Assembly: GCA_011503125.2 (NCBI GenBank)
Contig: WWBZ02000022.1
Coordinates: 3,782,001 to 3,846,000, forward strand
Direction: 5' to 3'
Source of the DNA: Botryosphaeria dothidea
Taxonomy: Eukaryota; Ascomycota; Dothideomycetes; Botryosphaeriales; Botryosphaeriaceae
Length of the DNA: 64,000 bases
Position 1 is the stretch's first letter; every line of letters starts with the position of its first letter. A program made the translations under genes and the position numbers. Under the pieces are notes generated by a model that was not told the DNA's origin, did no database searches, and saw nothing but the letters and a program-made list of their open reading frames with translations. Below are positions 33,549 to 44,413 of this stretch, piece by piece.

Positions 33549-35177
33549 CTATCCCACCAATCCGGCAACATCCTCCGGCCAGTTGCCAAGAATCATGGCG
33601 GTACGAGGGATCTGCCCACTCAAAGGTGCCAGCAATTTTACATTTTGCTTTGCCTCGTCAACGTCAGCAATGTACACGTAGCCTTTTACGCTGCTGTCGC
33701 GTATGCTCTCGTGGCTGTCTGACGGTTCGGCGTTGGTGATAGCAAGCAAGCCATTTTGGATCATCAATGACGGCTTTATTCTTTCGTACAAGCGAGCAGA
33801 AGACTCGACATCATCCGATTCCCCGCCTGGTAAGAACGAAGATGCAGGATTGTTTGCGGACGCTTTGGTTAGGAGCATTAGTATAGATATTCTCAGTCTG
33901 ACAGACTAGTCATCAGAAACTTACTGTCGACGGTACGGAATACGTGTAAGGAATTGAAATCGACACGTTGCGTATGCGGACTCAGTGTCATGGAGCCGTG
34001 GCCGAAGAAGTAAGACCGGACTTGGGATTGTCTCAGTTGCTTCATGTAGTTCTCATCGCGATCGACACAGCCGCCGGACTTGTCGAGCTTGACGACCTGG
34101 ACAAGATCCTCGCCGTTGCGCGAGAAGCGCCGAGAAAGGTCGCTGTAAAGACGCTCTGCACCAAGTACGAGGATGACGCTCACTGCAGAAGTAAGATGTG
34201 AGTAATCGTGATTCTCACACAGAGGGAGCAATGGCGGAAGGAAGGAGTGGGCTCTGGCTCGCAGGAAACCTGTTGCGTGTGGGCGACATCATAGGTACAG
34301 CACACACACCTGACAACTCCGAAACAACATGCTGTATATTCTCATACACGCCCTTCTTATCCACGCTCAGCACGCCCGGCGTATCAATCAGGCATCCCGA
34401 CTTCCTGGCATCGTCATCCTCGCCCAGCCTGCTCGTCACTGCCAGCGCCAGCCTCGTCACTAGCCCCCGAAACATGCGCGGGTTGTCGTCCGGGCTGCCG
34501 AGGCCGAAGTGGTATACCAGTGGGAACTTGACAGGTACCGGGCTCGGCCCATTGATGGGGCTGCTGCCCCAGCCCTCCTCGACGTCCAGCACGTTGGCCA
34601 CCGTTGCCGTCGCCAGCGAACCCGGCGGGCTGAGCATGCCCTGCCGCGGGTCCAGGTTGACTACGACCGGCTGCCGGCCCATCTTAACGCCGTACGCCGT
34701 GAGCAGCCGCACCAGGCTCGTCTTGCCCGCATTCTCGGGCCCCACGACCAGGACGCGCGGGCCAATTGGTTGGTCGCCGCCGCCGGTGCTGCTGCTGTCC
34801 TGCTCCACGCGGTTGCGCAGCTTCTCCAGCGCGAAGTGCACGTTCGCGTACTCGACCATTGGCGTCTCCTCCGCCTGGTACTCGCTCTCGACGTCGCCCT
34901 CGACCTGCAGCCGACAGCCGTGCCATGTGTAGATTGCGGCCTTGGTGCCGGCGCGGAAGACGTAGGGTTCTTTGGCGTTGCATGCGAGCTCAGTGCCAAA
35001 GCATTCGGCCGTGCCATTGAGAAGCTTAACAGTCAGCGTCGAGTTGAAAGGTACTTCGAAGCGGTACTCGGTGCCGGGTGCGAGGTCTTGCGTGCGCGGG
35101 GCGGACGGCGGGGGCATGTCCGCCGGCGGTGGCGCGGACATAGATAGGCCCGGGAGCGAGAGGCCAGGGAATGACAT
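33549..35177 (-). CDS. CLP1: mRNA cleavage and polyadenylation factor subunit Clp1
   Basis: Three exons on the minus strand, 34310-35177, 33925-34182 and 33549-33862, encode 479 residues. The start is set at MSFPGLSLPGL (35177), as in other fungal Clp1; an upstream in-frame Met at 35285 is possible. The N-terminal beta domain (GTEYRFEVPFNSTLTVKLL) is followed by the P-loop GPENAGKT at 146-153, VNLDPRQG, and the central ATPase/GTPase-like domain, then a C-terminal domain ending AMILGNWPEDVAGLVG. Clp1 bridges cleavage factors IA and II in pre-mRNA 3'-end processing in the nucleus; fungal Clp1 binds ATP but is generally thought not to be a kinase. Intron 1 is 127 nt. Intron 2 (62 nt) has a TACTAAT branch point and an unusual CAAAG acceptor, chosen because it restores VFRTVDTSANNPASSFLPGG. 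Confidence 0.9.
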
Positions 35178-35915
35178 GATGGTCGGTCGATGGATAGGAA
35201 TGGTTGCGTTGGGCGGATGCGGGATGGACAGTGGTGCGATGGTGCGCTCGTGTTTCTTTGAGCGACGCGCTGCGATGATGCGCATTCGCTGCCGCGCCGG
35301 CGGGGCGGGAGCGGCTGGCCTTGGCGGGGGCCGTAGGGCTGATCATGTCATGGATTGCTGCACATCACATGCCGAAAGCGGGGTTGCAATGTTATCGCGA
35401 TCTTTGGGACCCTAACGTCATAGCTGGGGCTAAAATTTGCTGAAGCAGGATCGTATCCATTAAGTTAAATGGCTGTCATGAGGCTGGACGCCCTATTGTG
35501 TGCTTTCTGAACCTACTCATCTATGCCAATGCCTATCCTGTGCATTCCTCCACCTGTGCAGAAGTCAAAGAGAAAAGCCCAAAAGGGTAAGAATGTATGT
35601 ATGCACGAATGCGATGCAAGAATTGAAAAAAAAGAAATGAAAAAAGAGAAAAAGCAACAACAGACAAACAGACATGACCCCCATGCAAGCGCTCTCGTTA
35701 TAAGCCGTCTCGCGGCTGTGTAAGGTGACTGTTTACCCAGAGACAACTAAACGCCAAACCCGCTATGCTAAACGCACCTCGATGCCTGTAGAAAAGAAGA
35801 AGAGAGAAAAGCAGAGTAAACCGAACAGAACTACAGAAACGGGTTTTACAGATTCGTGACCAAAGAAAGACTGGTGTTCAAAATGTAGGTGTGTTCTTGT
35901 TCGCTGTTATTGCAT
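35178..35915. other. Intergenic region with an A/G-rich run
   Basis: About 0.74 kb between the CLP1 start and the 3' end of the next minus-strand gene. A purine-rich tract (AAAAAAAAGAAATG and similar, about 35620-35670) is conspicuous but has no recognised role. No gene seen. Confidence 0.45.
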
Positions 35916-37370
35916 TCAGATATCCATGCTCCATCGCAGTCGAGGATTCTTGGAGAAGTCGGAGCCAGAATCATCGCCTGCGACCACAAAGTCATCGGAT
36001 GGGAACCACGGACTCAACGACCTAAGCTGAAGCTCTTCCGACGAATTTGTCGGGGGTAATTGTATCCGCGCTTCGAGAGTAGGCGACTTGACGAACTGCG
36101 AGCTCAACAAGGCATTGGGAGAAACGAGTTCCTGCAGGAGGTTGAGAGAACTATCGCGGATGACGAGGGGCTCCGGCTTCTTGATGGCCCGGGTAGTCTT
36201 CGATCTCGTAGGGAGTTCGCTTACGTTCTCCTTGTGCAGCACGGAGGTTTTAAACGCCATTTGCGTCGACGCTCGGGCCGGATTGGGTCGCTTAGCCAGA
36301 CTTTCTCCTGAATGCACTGTCGACAGTTTCTGTCGTGATACTTTGGAGCGTTTCGGGGATCCGCGTTCGACATTTGGTGAAATGATAGCCAGATGATTGC
36401 CTGAATCATGTCTTTTATCGCGGGGAAGCGTGTCGTCCGAGGAATCCGAGTCTTCCGCGGTTGACCTGCGTTCAGAACGGGCCTTCTTGGATGACAAGGT
36501 CGGGGATGAGGCCAACTTAGGACTGCTTTGGGTCGATTTGGAGTCCTTGATGTAGGAGCTGCCTCTTGATACAGGAGGCACCTCTGGCGTCTCGCCTCTC
36601 TTGATCTTCTCATCAATCCTCCGCTGGCTAATTTCCCGTTGCAGACTGACATCTGCGCGACTGCTTGCGCGACTGCCACTCCTGGTGCTCGAAGAGGCCT
36701 TCTTCTTGCCGCTCATAACTCTTGCGCTTGGAGGCGGCGCGAGCATCCAGCTATTGGCGGCGGCGGTCGGGGGTAATGCAGTCACAACGGGCGGGTGGTG
36801 TTCGTTCACTGGAGGGGGGCGGGGTGTGAAGAAGCTCTCGCTAGCAGAGCGTCCGGTACTGGGCCTGCTGAGGCCCACTAACCCGGCGGCAGAGCCAGCG
36901 CTGCTCGAGACCCTCATTCCACCTCTTGAACTGAGGGTCTCAGAGCCCCATAAGTCTTCATCCTCCCTTTGGTACCGTCGCTTGTTCCAGCTGTCTTCGT
37001 TTAGTGTGCTTTCTGATGCGGCGGGAGACAAGCCAATCTGAATACCAGCCACCCCCTCCTCTTCAATATCGCTGTTCACTCGACTTCTTGCCGAACCCTG
37101 TGTGCCAGCCGTCCCGATGTTTCTCTTTCCTCTCTTTTTACCGCGCGGAGGCGGACCCGGGCCCAACGCAATCTCCTCATTCCAATGCGGATTCGTCGAC
37201 GAAGGGTCCGGGTGGCGATATACGTCCGGCGACTCGAGTTCCAAGGCGGCCTTTTCGAGACGGTCACGACGAGCTTCCTTTCTGCGGCGTCGCTGATGGG
37301 CGTAGCCAACGCAAGGTGCGCATGAGAGGTAGAAGAATATGGCAGACTGGATGCCTCGGGCGAGCGACAT
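35916..37370 (-). CDS. N-terminally anchored, serine-rich protein of unknown function (484 aa)
   Basis: One uninterrupted exon. The N-terminus (MSLARGIQSAIFFYLSCAPC) is a short hydrophobic segment ending in a CAPC pair of cysteines and followed by a dense basic stretch (HQRRRRKEARRDR), which looks like a lipid-modified or signal-anchor element with the rest in the cytosol. The remaining 450 residues are disordered, rich in Ser, Arg and Pro, with many SP/TP sites expected of a phosphoprotein, and a C-terminus of short ordered-looking patches (SPWFPSDDFVVAG, NPRLRWSMDI). I recognise no domain. The conserved-looking ends suggest a real gene; the function is unknown. Confidence 0.75.
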   Translation of the reverse strand: MSLARGIQSAIFFYLSCAPCVGYAHQRRRRKEARRDRLEKAALELESPDVYRHPDPSSTNPHWNEEIALGPGPPPRGKKRGKRNIGTAGTQGSARSRVNSDIEEEGVAGIQIGLSPAASESTLNEDSWNKRRYQREDEDLWGSETLSSRGGMRVSSSAGSAAGLVGLSRPSTGRSASESFFTPRPPPVNEHHPPVVTALPPTAAANSWMLAPPPSARVMSGKKKASSSTRSGSRASSRADVSLQREISQRRIDEKIKRGETPEVPPVSRGSSYIKDSKSTQSSPKLASSPTLSSKKARSERRSTAEDSDSSDDTLPRDKRHDSGNHLAIISPNVERGSPKRSKVSRQKLSTVHSGESLAKRPNPARASTQMAFKTSVLHKENVSELPTRSKTTRAIKKPEPLVIRDSSLNLLQELVSPNALLSSQFVKSPTLEARIQLPPTNSSEELQLRSLSPWFPSDDFVVAGDDSGSDFSKNPRLRWSMDI

Positions 37371-39039
37371 GGCGAGCCGGCACGGTGGTGGAGGTGGAGG
37401 CGGGAGGCAGATTCAGGCGGGGAATAGTATGGCGGGTGGTAGGTACTGTGAGGCGTGCGAAAGCGTACAGCGGACCCAAGGGCGCAATGGCGTGAAGGTC
37501 GGCGCAGTACGGAAGAGGCGAATCAGAAGCGGTCGAGTGAGATGCCGTGAGCCATGCTTCGGAGTAAGTTAAGGTGGAAAGCAGCACACTCCATGCGCAG
37601 GCCAGCTGCCGTGGACGTCGGGTTGCGCGGGAGGCGGGAAGGCGGTACTTGGAGGACTGGCAGGTCCGTCGGCGGCGGGAGGGCTAGTGTGAGTGCTGCG
37701 CTGGTGGGGTGGAAGCCACGTCCTATAGCCTGCAGACCCCTAAGACGCAGCTGGACGCCTGGCCACCGGGTGGGTTATGCGTGAAGGAACGGACGGCTTA
37801 CTTGCGGGCAGCCACAGGGAATGCAGGCGAGAGGCACAGCGGTATGAATGAACTGTGCAAGCTCGAGTCGCGAGGCCGGCTCCCCTATTTGGCAGCCAGG
37901 CCAGAGGGCGTAGCGACGCACGCGGATCGACGCCTGTAAATGAAACACACGAACGACACAGCCGCCGTTTGGAATCGCATGCTAGCCCGCGCACAAGGGC
38001 CGCCGCAAAACCCACGCACCAACAGCTGCACTCGCGCAGTTGCGGGTGTTGGTGTCGCAGCGCGGGTGCTACGAATGGCAGGTGCTTGCAGCGCTGCGGT
38101 GTTGGCTTCTCTGCAGCCGCCGCGACCCCACGCCGTGGCCCTGGACGAGTGGAGACTCTTCACGAAATTCCGCCGCCAAAATGAAACGGCCGGCAGCACT
38201 GCGGATGCCGCATCTCCAGTCGCCCCAGCCTCCGACTGACAGCACTGACAGCGGTGCCGCCCGCCCACCAGGCTTCGACGGATCATCAGCCATCAGAGCC
38301 CAACCGGACCCGGTGTCTGGAGAGCTTGCGTCCCGGTGGCCGGGCCTCGGCGTCTGTGCTCCCACAGATAGCCTTCAGGTCGCGCCATCGCGGCGGGCAC
38401 AGGCTATGATGACAGGTACGTAGGCGCAGGCAGGGTGCGCTCTGCAGAAATCTATCTCGGTCACCACTAAATTGCACTAATGTAGCTGAAGCAGCGCGAA
38501 AGTGCTCTCTATTTATTCCGACAACTCCCATCTACATCTTTCTCAAAGATGTACCACACAGGATGGCATCTCGCAGTAAGTTGAAGCATTATGTTTCTTC
38601 CGCTATTCGGGTCGGGGTCGATGCTTTGGCTTGCCTCAAGAATGCTCATCGCCAAAATACTCCTCGAGTTGGTCGTGTCTTTGCGGTGCTGTGACCGCAG
38701 TCCTGATGCAGTCTTCCCATGCGTGTGTGTGTGTGTGTGTGGAAGAGTAAACGCGCCAGCAGCCGGCAGCCGGTTGCCTCACGTTACAGCGACTCTTACC
38801 AGCCCAGCACTATCTATCTATCCATGTTTCCACCTGAGCACTGGCCACTTTCACTTTCGACCGTTGGATTCATCTCACACGTGAGCAAGGCTGGCAGCAG
38901 AAGTGAAGTGCAAACGGCGCGTTGCATGGGGTCCTTTCCCAATCTGGGCACCTGCCTGCACTGTGCCTACGCCTATTTTTGACCCTCTGTTCAACTTCAG
39001 CCTCACCCGCCGGTTTTCTCTTGTCGCCAAACACCCCCC
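37371..39039. other. Divergent intergenic region
   Basis: About 1.7 kb between the anchored protein and the La-Arb1 gene, holding both promoters and the GT microsatellite. Frames in it overlap on both strands and are not gene-like. Confidence 0.45.
38723..38741 (+). repeat. GT dinucleotide microsatellite
   Basis: Nine uninterrupted GT units plus a G, about 300 nt upstream of the La-Arb1 start. It is likely to vary in length between isolates. Confidence 0.9.
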
Positions 39040-40969
39040 ATGGCCTCAGACATGCCATCCACCATGTCTGAACCAACTGCCGAACCGCCTGCGGCTGCGC
39101 CATCCGCCATCGAGGACAACATCAATGAACCACACATGACTATGCGACCCGGAACACCTCACCTAATTTCTGGACTCGGTCCGACGCAAGAGTCACTTTC
39201 CGCTCCAGAACATCCAAATGGCACCGATATCCGGCGTCAGGTCGAGTACTATTTCTCGGACGAGAACCTGCCCAACGATCGTCACTTGCTCGAGAAGTGC
39301 CAAGGACGTCTCAACGTCCCGGTTTCCATCAGGTCGATATGCGGTTTCAGCAGAATGCGCCAGTACAAGCCGTTCCTGCAGGTCGTCGAGTCCCTGAAGA
39401 AGAGCGCCTTCCTGGATGTGGTTGAGGGTAACAAGATCAGGCGTAAGATTCCACTGATGGGCAAGACTATCCTGGACGAGGATGATAACGAGTCGGATGT
39501 CGATATTGAACCCGACGAGGTACACAACCAACAAATCTCCCTGGCCAAGAAGAAAAAGCAACGGATCGTGCAACAGCCGAAAGTGGAGAAGCCGATTGGC
39601 TTCGACCGGCCGCATGGGTTCGAGGAGTTCTTCGCGGATGCTCCTGTCACTCCAGCCGAGTTTAAGGAAGAAGTTTCCATGTATGACCCAGGCATCTCAT
39701 TCCGACTGTAAGATAGCCCTCCCGCACAAATTCAATTTCCAAACACTAACTATGATATAGGCGAATGGAGTGTGCCATTCAGCGGTACAAGTCACGGCGC
39801 AAGATGCACCAGCATTTCCTCAACACATTCACCAAATTCATGAAATACGGTGGTATTGATCAGAGTGAGCGTCAGTTCACTGGAGGCATCAAGGACATGG
39901 AGCTTGAAGAGCGAGATGCCCAGGATATTGCTCTCATGATGGCCAACCACACCATCGATCCGGATAAAGATGAAGAGGACAAGTGGGCTGTGGCCTTTGA
40001 GGAAGTTGCAAAGGGTTTCTTGTAAGTTCTCAAGATGCTCCGAGCGTATTCATTAACCAATTACCCTGAAGGTCTTCTTATTGGCCCACCGTCGTATTTT
40101 ACGACATGGATGACATTCGCCTTGCATCGAGAGTTCTGACGAATTTCTACAACTATCTTCTCCACCATAATGTGTGCCCTGAATACGAAGACAAAATCTA
40201 TGCAGCTCGCAGCGTCTGCAGTCTCGCTGAGGACGAATTTCCAAAGGTCACCGAGACATCCGCAAATCTACCTGGCGACTTTAATGTCGCTTGCAGTACC
40301 CTCTTCGACGGATTCTACAAGGACAAGTACGTCAGTTTTGGAGAGTGGGATGTCGTGGACGGGCCAGAGATGCGTGGCAAGTTTGCCACGCACACCAGCG
40401 AGAAGTCCACCATCATCCTCAAGGCTGCCATCGGTGTTCACGGTACTGAAGAGCAAGTAGAGATTTTGGAGAAGGCCTTTGACAGCATCGTATGCACTCA
40501 CGTAATCGACAACACTGGCATTGAGGTTACAGCGGTCGAGATGCCTTCGATTGAAGTTCTCGAAATCTACGCCGACCTCAACGCCCGTACTAAGGGCAGG
40601 CTAGAGCTCAAGCCGCTCGGAAGGCTTTACTGTAAGCACTGGGAGATACAGGACTTTTGCTCTTGGGATGTTCCTGAGTGGTACGCCAAGAAATTGCAGG
40701 AAAAGCAGGAGAACAAGAAGTACGAGTTCTGGGTTGAAGCGGACATATTGCAGCACTGCTATACAGGCATGAAGATGCAGGTCAGTCTGCGCAGGCTGAA
40801 CATTGGACTCTACTGCCTCGATCAGATCCAGGAGGTCTACTGTTCTTTTTACACCTATCTGGCCAACGAACTCATGTGGAAGTGGAGGCAGCCCAACTTC
40901 AAGGTTGATCTTCATGAAGAGCCTTACCACACGAAGACACAGGACGATGACGAGAGCGATGCTGAGTGA
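39040..40969 (+). CDS. ARB1: La-motif / Arb1 fusion: Argonaute siRNA chaperone (ARC) subunit Arb1 with RNA-binding La domain
   Basis: Three exons, 39040-39707, 39761-40021 and 40072-40969, encode 608 residues; Met at 39049 or 39064 are alternative starts. Residues about 62-140 form a La motif: DIRRQVEYYFSDENLPNDRH with Gln67, Tyr70, Tyr71 and Asp80 in the positions that bind RNA 3' ends in La, and Phe103 in SICGFSRM. A Lys-rich stretch at 169-174 may be a nuclear signal. From about 195 to the end it matches the Arb1 family: DAPVTPAEFKEEVSMYDPG, AIQRYKSRRK, KYGGIDQSERQFTGG, VSFGEWDVVDGPEMRG, WEADILQHCYTGMKMQ-like end and an acidic tail. In fission yeast Arb1, with Arb2 and Ago1, holds duplex siRNA and promotes heterochromatin. 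RNA binding by the La part, aimed at small or target RNAs, is inference. Introns are 53 and 50 nt. Confidence 0.85.
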
Positions 40970-42874
40970 AGTTGGCATTTCAGGGATGCTCGGAAATTAA
41001 AACGCCAATGCGGCAAGCTCTGTCAAGCTCGCCTTCGAGATGGTCTTGGCTACTTGCCGGCCGTGAAGGCTTTGCTATGGGAAGGGGAATAACAATAATA
41101 TTATTCGGACTCATCGAGCAAGTGCATGGGACTCGCGCATGGATGATTGGTATTCCAGGCTAGATCGACAGAATCCTCTCGGGGAGTAGGTACATCTTCT
41201 CGTCCGGCCTGCCTGTTTGGGCAGAGTACGATACTCCTCTTTTGCCTCGTTCTCGGACATTGATTCCCTCGCATGTGAAATAACGCCCGCTCGGATCCGG
41301 ATCTTCGGATGTGCCGCGCGAGGTATGTGGCGCGCCCGATCATAGGGTGCCTAAAATTTTATTGCATTTTGCAGGGAAAAGGCGTCCGATCCCCAGAGCT
41401 GTTCTGCGCTGCGTGTTTTAAACCCTAACCCGCCGACCCCGCCTGTCGTGCAGGAAAAGCATGCGGTCGAGAACGATCTGCGACAGGCGACCCTGCCCGT
41501 TGCCGCGCGCATACCCCGGACAACGAACAACGTCTCTCAAGGCAAAAGAAAAAACATTTGGCTGCTGCAAGGCGGCCAGCATATGCCGACAACAGCCGGA
41601 ATTCCTGTTGCATCACGCCACAGCCCACCCACTTCCTTCTTCATCCGCTGTATGCAATGAGAAATTTCGTGTTGCAAGGCCGGCGGATGAGTCTGGAAAT
41701 CGGACGCGTCTTCTTTTCGGATGCCGACAGGGAAGAATTTTCTGCTCGGTACGATGAAGGTGCGAAAGGCGTCCCAGGTGTTTCATCCTGATGGACAAGT
41801 GAAGCAAACACCACGTAATCCTGCTGCGATTGTGAGGCAAGCACTCTTGCTGTCGAAGTAAGTAGAAGCAAGTTGGAAATGCCATTGTTTGATCAGTTTC
41901 CGCACACATCAGCATCTCTGGGCCCGGCCAGCTGGCCAAGCTCCTCTACCCGAACAATTGGGGAAATCCTTTTCGTACCTGTCATTGGATGATTTCTGAC
42001 GGCAGATCATCTGAAATCTGTAATGGATGTCGGACCCACCGGCGTGAAGAACGACATCAAACTCTGTAAAGTTCTCATAGCTGCATAGCGCCCCAGCCAC
42101 CATAAATGAGGGGAGTTGAAGAGTTTCTAGGTGTTTGAGATCATGGAATGAATCGATATTTTCAACTCAAGGGCCAACAACTGGCGTAGTGTCTCTTCTT
42201 CTACAATGGGATGTGGTTTCGGGTAAGCCCCGAAGACACATCATGAAATACCATTTCTAATAGGGGATTTATCAGGACTTGGCTGTGTACCTTTAGCGAA
42301 GAGGAGTATGGCCGGTTCTTGCTGGAAGATACGTCATTCTTTGAAACATACCGGACTCTTGACCGTCTTTACAGTAGATAATACCCATCAAGAAAGCCTC
42401 AAAGGCTTCCAGAAGCTGAGTCTGCTGCAAAACAGTGTTAGAAAATGGTGAATTGGACGGCAAAGGCCCGCCAAGGCTAAGATCGTGATGCGGCGAGAGT
42501 GGTAGAAACTTCATCGCTCATGATGGGAAATTCGTGAAAGACAGGTTACATCCAGATGATAAACAAATGACACGGTCAGTGACCCAAGTGATCTTTCAGT
42601 GTTGTATAATGAAGTGTTGAAACATTCTTCGGGATGGCGCATGAGATTAAAAGGCCCGCGCAATGTCTGCTTCAGTGTCAGTTTGCATTCACCATCACCA
42701 CCAGAGACGTCTTCCTTCCCAACACGGACGTGACGTTTGGACATTTGACCATGGAAATGCCACACGGCATACTCTTTTTTAGACCCTGCCCCAAACGCAC
42801 CTGGAAATCTAGCACCGCTCTACTCCATGGCTCTCTTTCCACTGCCCACCCTCAACCGCAAGAGACACAAAATC
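40970..42874. other. Intergenic region
   Basis: About 1.9 kb between the La-Arb1 gene and paralogue 3. Some intron-like motifs (GTAAGTAG near 41858) occur, but no frames join into a protein I can support. Confidence 0.45.
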
Positions 42875-44169
42875 ATGGCAGCCACAACACCATCCCGCTC
42901 TCCTTTCCTCGCGATCCCGCGCGAAATCCGCAACCTCATCTACGAACACGCCATCCTCTCCTGCTGCGCCGCCGAAGCCGTCACCTCCGACCCCACCATC
43001 ACGGACCGGCCGCTCATCAGCACCGTCACCGCAGCCCTGCATCCACCGCCTCCCAAGCGCCTCCTCCTCAAGTTCCGCCTCCGCCGCAGCGCCTCCGCCG
43101 CCGAGCGTCTCCTCCAGGAAACCCTCCGCGCCGCGTCGCCAGGCAACCTGCTCCTCACCAACAAGCAGACCGCCGCCGAGTTCACCGAGGAGATGTTCCG
43201 GCACAGCAAGCTGGTCGGCTCGTACGTCGACAGCTTCAAGGACTACGAAGGCACGGACGAAGTCGACGGGGTCGCGCTCATCGGCATCCCACACCCGGAC
43301 GAACCGCTGCCCTGCGCCGTGGTACCACTCCGCCGGGTGCGCAACTGGGAGGTGCAGTTCAACATGAGCACCATGTGTGGCGCGCAGCACTCCTTCATGC
43401 GCAACCAGGGCTTGATCGAGAACGTGCTCGGCCGCTGTCTGGAGCATTTGTCGGGCGTGCGCGAGCTGACGCTGCGCCTCGTGCTGACGGATCCGGAGGA
43501 GTATATCGCCCTGTGCGAGTCCTCCGACGCGAAATTCATCAAGGCCGTGATGACCGTCTTCATTGGGCTGGTTCTGAAGGAGCGCAGGAGCGTGTGTGTG
43601 CTGAAGAAGATTATGACGGTGGGTTATGGGAACGAGCCGGAACACTGCGCAGCCAAACAGGTGTTTCCGATAAAGGAGGTGGTGGAACACTGGGATGAAG
43701 ATCAGCAGAAGATGGTTGCCGTGTCGAAGGTGAACAGAGACATGGGTTATTGGTAAGTCTCTGCGTGTGAAGGAAAACCTCACATGTTGAAGCTTTATGT
43801 TGAACAGCCCCCCGCGCCCCTCTTTTTTTTTGTTCTACCTGAACAATGTTGCTGACCAGCGTCTCTCTCCCTCTCTCTTCCAGTCGCTTCTACACGAAGA
43901 GCATCTTCTGGGGTTTCTTCTGGGTCCCCAAGAAATATCAGCCGTACGAGAAGTTCGGAGTTGAGGGATCTTACGACAGCACCCTACGCGCAGCCCTACA
44001 CGGTTACAACAAGTGGGTCGAGAAGGGAAAGCCGGGTTTTCATCAGACAGATGAGAGCATACAGGTCAGAAAGCTTCTCGAAACTCAGTTGCCCCTGCCC
44101 AGCATGGAGATTTGGAGGCAAAAGGCTCAACAGATCGGGGAAGAACTTCACTTTGGAGAAAAAGAATGA
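42875..44169 (+). CDS. LPxEIRxxIYE (2EXR/F-box-like) family protein, paralogue 3
   Basis: Two exons, 42875-43752 and 43884-44169, give 387 residues; Met 42827 in the same frame would add 16. The motif FLAIPREIRNLIYEHAILS is near the N-terminus. It shares RNWEVQFNMSTM with paralogue 2 (RNWEVQTDF), VRELTLRLVL, RDMGYW, and after the intron GYNKWVEKGKPG. The 131-nt intron interrupts the Trp codon of RDMGYW in phase 2, exactly where paralogue 1 has its intron, and has a long C/T tract before CCAG. It lies in opposite orientation to the other two copies and ends 244 bp from the convergent aldo-keto reductase gene. Function unknown. Confidence 0.8.
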
Positions 44170-44413
44170 AGGGACGGTGTACGGCAACCTGGTCGTTTGG
44201 CTTTTGTTTTAGAGGCCGCTGATAGGAAAGCTGGACGTGAGAAAAAACATCAGGGGCTGAGGGAAGGTTCCTGTACAGAGGGAATTTTGATAATAATTCT
44301 CTCACGGTGGCTCACCAGGGCATGAGATTTTGATAGAAAAATCGTGGTATTATGGCCATTTCTACATTCGATCTTCGCATTTTCCCAACATCGCCTGAAC
44401 TGAGGACATTCCA

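Noticed and set aside
41415..41435. AAACCCTAACCCG resembling telomere repeat
   Set aside because: Less than two units and flanked by ordinary intergenic DNA, so chance is enough.
42634..43698. 354-codon His/Arg/Pro-rich frame on the plus strand
   Set aside because: It overlaps paralogue 3 in another frame and has the composition of a shadow of GC-rich coding DNA.
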